Assembly: GCF_034931125.1 (NCBI RefSeq)
Contig: NZ_JAYGHM010000009.1
Location: forward strand, 62,001-126,000
Origin: Rivularia sp034931125
GTDB lineage: Bacteria; Cyanobacteriota; Cyanobacteriia; Cyanobacteriales; Nostocaceae
DNA length: 64,000 nucleotides
Direction: 5' to 3'
The translations under genes were made by a program, and so were the position numbers. Below are positions 60,895 through 64,000 of the stretch, one piece after another (within the stretch, counting starts at the first letter, position 1; each line of letters starts with the position of its first letter). The notes below the pieces were generated by a model that had not been told where the DNA came from, ran no database searches, and saw only the letters and a program-made list of their open reading frames with translations.

Positions 60895-61211
60895 ACAATT
60901 ATCAATTTCACTCTTAGAATATGATTAATTAATTAAATAATATTTGAAAAATTATAGTGATTTTAAATAGTAAACAGACAATTAGTAGTGCGAGCATCTT
61001 GCTCGCTAGAATCGAGCGAGCAAGATGCTCGCACTACATATATGAATTAAAAGCGATTATAAACTCAAAAATGATTGTAATCATATAACTTTTAGAAATT
61101 TTTCTAATCCCTATTTTACAATCCAAAATTCTTTAAATCCTAACTCTTTTAATCCATTCGTGTAGCGTATCTGCAGGACAAATCCAAAATAAAATCATCC
61201 GTTGTCAAAAT
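60895..61211. repeat. spacer with a 53-nt perfect palindrome
   Basis: At 60985-61037 two perfect 23-bp arms, beginning GTAGTGCGAGCATC and ending GATGCTCGCACTAC, enclose a 7-nt loop. The arms are related to the GTAGTGCGAGCG units at 33.4-33.8 kb. The remainder is AT-rich with no gene. Confidence 0.85.
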
Positions 61212-62390
61212 CTAAAATCGTAAAAACCTTTCCACTCCAGCTTTAACTTCTGGTAAATTCATATAAGCGTCTGCTGCTTCCAGTAAATTACTAATATTTT
61301 CTTCGCTAGCGTCATCTAAATCATCGCTTAAACGTTTACCTGTTAAAGACTTATCAAGATTGAATTGCAAACGTAAAAGCCGCTCGTGAACTATGTGCTT
61401 GCTGATGTATTCGTAAATATCGGATGAAGCATCAAATAATACACCAACAATTGGTTGGGCCCATTGGATTAAACCCCAACTTTGTGCTTTTTCAAAAGGA
61501 ATGATTCGGGTTCTATCTCCAGTTCCGATGGAAAGTACTGCGATTTCTTCACTGGAAAAACCAAAGCGTAATGCTTCTGCAATACCACAACTAGAAGGGT
61601 TATTTGCTGCTACTCCACCATCAATTGCCGAGTAGATAGTTTTGATTGAATAAGCAGATGTTTTATCGGGAATTCGATCCCAAGCAGGATTTACTGTAGC
61701 TTTTCTAACAGAACCAATATAATTTTTAATAATCCGAGTTTGTCCGCTACCTTTACCATCAGTAATTCTAATTTCGGCATTTAGATATACATCATCAACT
61801 GTCGATTCATTCTCACTTAATATAATCGTATTTATACTTGCATCTTTAACATTTCCGTTGACTCTTTTCTCTAATTTATGTGCTGGGAAATATGTAGGAG
61901 CGGATGCGGAAGCAACACATACTTCCCACAAAGGAACGTTTCCATAAGCTTTATCTGGTCTCCAACTTTTAAAAATAATTGGATTGCGTTCAATAGTGTC
62001 ATAAGATACGATTAATAACCTTGGTGAACTACCAAGATCGAATAATCTTGTTTCTCCGAAAACACCTTGTAAAACTTTAGTTAAACCTTGATCGGAATAC
62101 TTAGGAGCGGGTATACCGTACCTGAATAATAAAGGAATTCGCTGTAAAGAAAAAAGACTTTGATAAGGAAAAATAACTGAGCTTTTATTTTGGAAAAAAT
62201 CGACAATTTCTTCACTGCTGCGTCCCGTTGCGATCGCGGCTGCTAAAATAGAGCCTGTGGAAGTTCCAACAATTAAGTCAAAGTACTTATTTAACGGTTG
62301 ATCGATTTGTTTTTCAATTTTCGCGAGCATTTTAGCCGCAACGATTCCCCGAATTCCTCCACCATCTAGACTTAATATCCGAAAAGGCAC
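61212..62390 (-). CDS. patatin-like phospholipase
   Basis: A 392-aa patatin-domain lipid acyl hydrolase. The oxyanion loop is DGGGIRGIVAAKML, the nucleophile elbow GTSTG, and the catalytic aspartate lies in AIDGGVAANNPSSCGIAEAL. SAPTYFPAHKL is also characteristic. I prefer the GTG start at 62390, which has AGGGAG at a suitable distance; a TTG at 62429 would add 13 residues. The C-terminal part beyond residue 290 is unique to this protein. Bacterial patatins cleave membrane lipids and some are defence effectors, but no nucleotide-cyclase partner is seen here. Confidence 0.85.
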   Translation of the reverse strand: MPFRILSLDGGGIRGIVAAKMLAKIEKQIDQPLNKYFDLIVGTSTGSILAAAIATGRSSEEIVDFFQNKSSVIFPYQSLFSLQRIPLLFRYGIPAPKYSDQGLTKVLQGVFGETRLFDLGSSPRLLIVSYDTIERNPIIFKSWRPDKAYGNVPLWEVCVASASAPTYFPAHKLEKRVNGNVKDASINTIILSENESTVDDVYLNAEIRITDGKGSGQTRIIKNYIGSVRKATVNPAWDRIPDKTSAYSIKTIYSAIDGGVAANNPSSCGIAEALRFGFSSEEIAVLSIGTGDRTRIIPFEKAQSWGLIQWAQPIVGVLFDASSDIYEYISKHIVHERLLRLQFNLDKSLTGKRLSDDLDDASEENISNLLEAADAYMNLPEVKAGVERFLRF

Positions 62391-62429
62391 AATAAAAATG
62401 CTCCCTGTATGATGATTATGATTTATCAA

Positions 62430-62929
62430 TCAACTGATATATAGACATTTGCTATCAGATATTATTAACAATATTGCCATTTATTGCAATTATAGAATAT
62501 ACAAAATGTGTCAGGAATAATAGTAAATATTGAGTCACGGTTTTATTTTATAAATTTTTTGAGCGATAATTTGATAATTTACTTTGATTAAATATAAAAT
62601 GTTTAATTTTTATGAATTTGTATTACAGGTATCTAAACTAAATAAAAACATTTAATAATTAAGAGTTTTTCTCATTAAAAAGAGATTTTTAAGTGATATA
62701 TAAGTTTTAAATAATTAGATAAAAATAATTTAATTTTAACTAATGAAATTAGATTTTTTTTATCCGGTATTATAAACTTAAATAAAACAGTTAAAGACTA
62801 CATAAAACTATTTAGAAAATAAATTTTACAACTAATTTGCATAAAAAAGACTTACATAGACTCAAAGATTAATGGAGCGCGATCGGCTATAATGCCCGAT
62901 ATAAATACTTACAGAAGGACTAATTTGTA
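62430..62929. other. 500-bp AT-rich spacer, promoter region
   Basis: No gene is visible. It separates the patatin gene and the rightward PEP-CTERM hydrolase gene and should contain both promoters. TATAAT at 62889-62894 is a candidate -10 box, and AGAAGGA at 62913-62919 is a good ribosome binding site for the GTG at 62930. Confidence 0.4.
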
Positions 62930-64000
62930 GTGACTAAGCTTACGTTATCAATAGCATCTGCGAGTGCAGCATTGATTTTTTCAGGTACGCTACAAACAGC
63001 TAAAGCTGCAAACTTCAATCCTGCACCTATTTATCAAGATGTTGGAAGGTACAGCATAACTATCTCTGGAAATAATGACTTAGCTGATATTTATTTTCCC
63101 AAACCAAGAGATTTAAACACTGGTGACTATTCCTTTCCCATTGCTTTGTTATTGCAAGGTGCCAATGTAGATAAATCAAGTTATTCAGAATATGCCAGTA
63201 TTGTGGCTCGTTATGGTTTTGTAGTAGTAGTACCTAATAGAGAGCGAGCAATTCCACAAATTGGTGGAACTGGACTTTTTGCTGAAACTTCTCAAATAAA
63301 TGATGTTTTAGCGCAGATAAAAACGGAAAATTCCAATCAGAATTCACCTGTAAAAGGTATTGTTAATACAGATAAATTAGCATTGTTAGGTCATTCCTTC
63401 GGGGGTGCTGTTGGACTATCTGCAATTGCGAACACTTGTATCCCACTTATATGTGAAGGTTCCTTTGAGCAACCAGACGAATTAGTTGCAGGAATCTTTT
63501 TTGGTGCAAACCTCCGCAATCAAGCCACAGACGAATTTATCCCCATCAATAATTCTGGAATTCCTACCGCACTATTACAAGGAACCCGTGAAGGTATAGC
63601 ACTTCCTTTCCGAGCCGAAAGAACCTACGATAATATTCAAAATCCACCCAAAGCTTTAATTAGCATTTCTGGTGCAAATCACTACGGTATTACTAATACT
63701 AATAACCCCGACGGTCCATTTCCAGATCCTAATGTTCCGACTATCGCTCAAGATGTGGCTGTAGAAACAGTTGCGCGTTGGAGCGGATTATTTTTACGCG
63801 CTAGCGTACTTGATGATAAAGAAGCTTTTAATTATGTATATTTTACTGGTGATGCGCTAGATAAAAATGTAACAGTTACCAGCCAAGTAAAATCAGTTCC
63901 CGAAGCATCTTCTATATGGGGTTTAGCAGTGTTTGGGATTGGGTTTGTTGTATGGAAGAAAAGCAATAAAAAATATGAAATGAAAAATCACGATAAATTG
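62930..64000 (+). CDS. PEP-CTERM-anchored alpha/beta hydrolase, runs off the right edge
   Basis: A GTG-started frame of at least 357 codons with no stop before the window ends. The N-terminus is a signal peptide (TKLTLSIASASAALIFSG... AKAA). The middle is an alpha/beta hydrolase with the nucleophile elbow LGHSFGGAVGLSA, an acid region, and the histidine segment ISGANHYGITN. The C-terminus has a PEP-CTERM-like sorting signal, KSVPEASSIWGLAVFGIGFVVW followed by KKSNKKYE. The family resembles chlorophyllase/dienelactone-type hydrolases. The gene needs only a few more codons to be complete. AGAAGGA precedes the start. Confidence 0.82.
   Translation, partial: MTKLTLSIASASAALIFSGTLQTAKAANFNPAPIYQDVGRYSITISGNNDLADIYFPKPRDLNTGDYSFPIALLLQGANVDKSSYSEYASIVARYGFVVVVPNRERAIPQIGGTGLFAETSQINDVLAQIKTENSNQNSPVKGIVNTDKLALLGHSFGGAVGLSAIANTCIPLICEGSFEQPDELVAGIFFGANLRNQATDEFIPINNSGIPTALLQGTREGIALPFRAERTYDNIQNPPKALISISGANHYGITNTNNPDGPFPDPNVPTIAQDVAVETVARWSGLFLRASVLDDKEAFNYVYFTGDALDKNVTVTSQVKSVPEASSIWGLAVFGIGFVVWKKSNKKYEMKNHDKL

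Noticed and set aside
61212..62390. Patatin gene as an effector of a cyclic-nucleotide defence (CBASS) operon
   Set aside because: No nucleotidyltransferase or other CBASS gene is next to it.

Overview
The window looks like chromosomal DNA of a filamentous, probably heterocyst-forming (Nostocales-type) cyanobacterium. The evidence is the many HIP1 octamers (GCGATCGC), the photosynthesis genes ycf3, psaX, vipp1 and ndhB, the phylloquinone genes menB and menD, very large kinase/ATPase/GAF/histidine-kinase hybrids, and abundant short tandem heptamer-type repeats (STRR) and palindromes between genes. The DNA is AT-rich. I saw no rRNA or tRNA gene, no intact insertion sequence and no CRISPR array.

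Layout. 1-6.4 kb: an SDR epimerase, NTF2-like proteins, a RelE-type toxin-antitoxin pair, a GNAT fragment, an SMP-30 lactonase, yedK, ycf3, gatC and msrB. 6.3-10.1 kb: a leftward operon of a coiled-coil/membrane protein, a membrane-attached Hsp70/actin-fold ATPase and a Uma2 gene broken by a 126-bp MITE. 10.6-15.6 kb: cell-envelope proteins (class A beta-lactamase fold, RIO-like kinase, CapA, SLH lipoprotein). 15.8-18.6 kb: a rightward operon (GNAT-like, SDR, fatty-acid-hydroxylase type). 19.0-20.2 kb: psaX (44 aa) and lipA. 20.7-27.2 kb: a response regulator and a 1887-aa hybrid kinase. 27.3-30.6 kb: a leftward trio (heme-oxygenase-like diiron enzyme, FOXRED2-like flavoprotein, SAM methyltransferase) that looks like a small specialised-metabolism cluster. 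31.5-36 kb: ndhB, a repeat-rich gap and uvrC. 36.2-44.1 kb: a Fur-box promoter with a 59-aa gene, a response regulator, a PEP-CTERM protein, an aminotransferase, thioredoxin, vipp1 and a pspA paralogue, a SPOR protein and dciA. 44.1-53.6 kb: menB and menD (same strand) separated by an accessory block holding a SMEK-STAND-WD40 protein, a second Uma2 gene and a SET-domain gene flanked by paired repeats. 53.6-64 kb: folB, a frameshifted REC-PAS-GGDEF gene, a complete sugar ABC importer, a patatin phospholipase and a PEP-CTERM alpha/beta hydrolase running off the right edge.

Main points for a second look: the MITE with 5-bp target duplications at two loci, one inside a Uma2 gene; the SMEK-STAND-WD40 candidate defence protein; the diiron oxidase/flavoprotein/methyltransferase cluster; the Fur-box promoter driving an undescribed 59-aa protein; the Hsp70-like membrane ATPase pair; an in-frame STRR inside menD; and a solitary CRISPR-repeat-like sequence. 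Functions are read from motifs by eye. No database search was run, and statements about families are from general knowledge.
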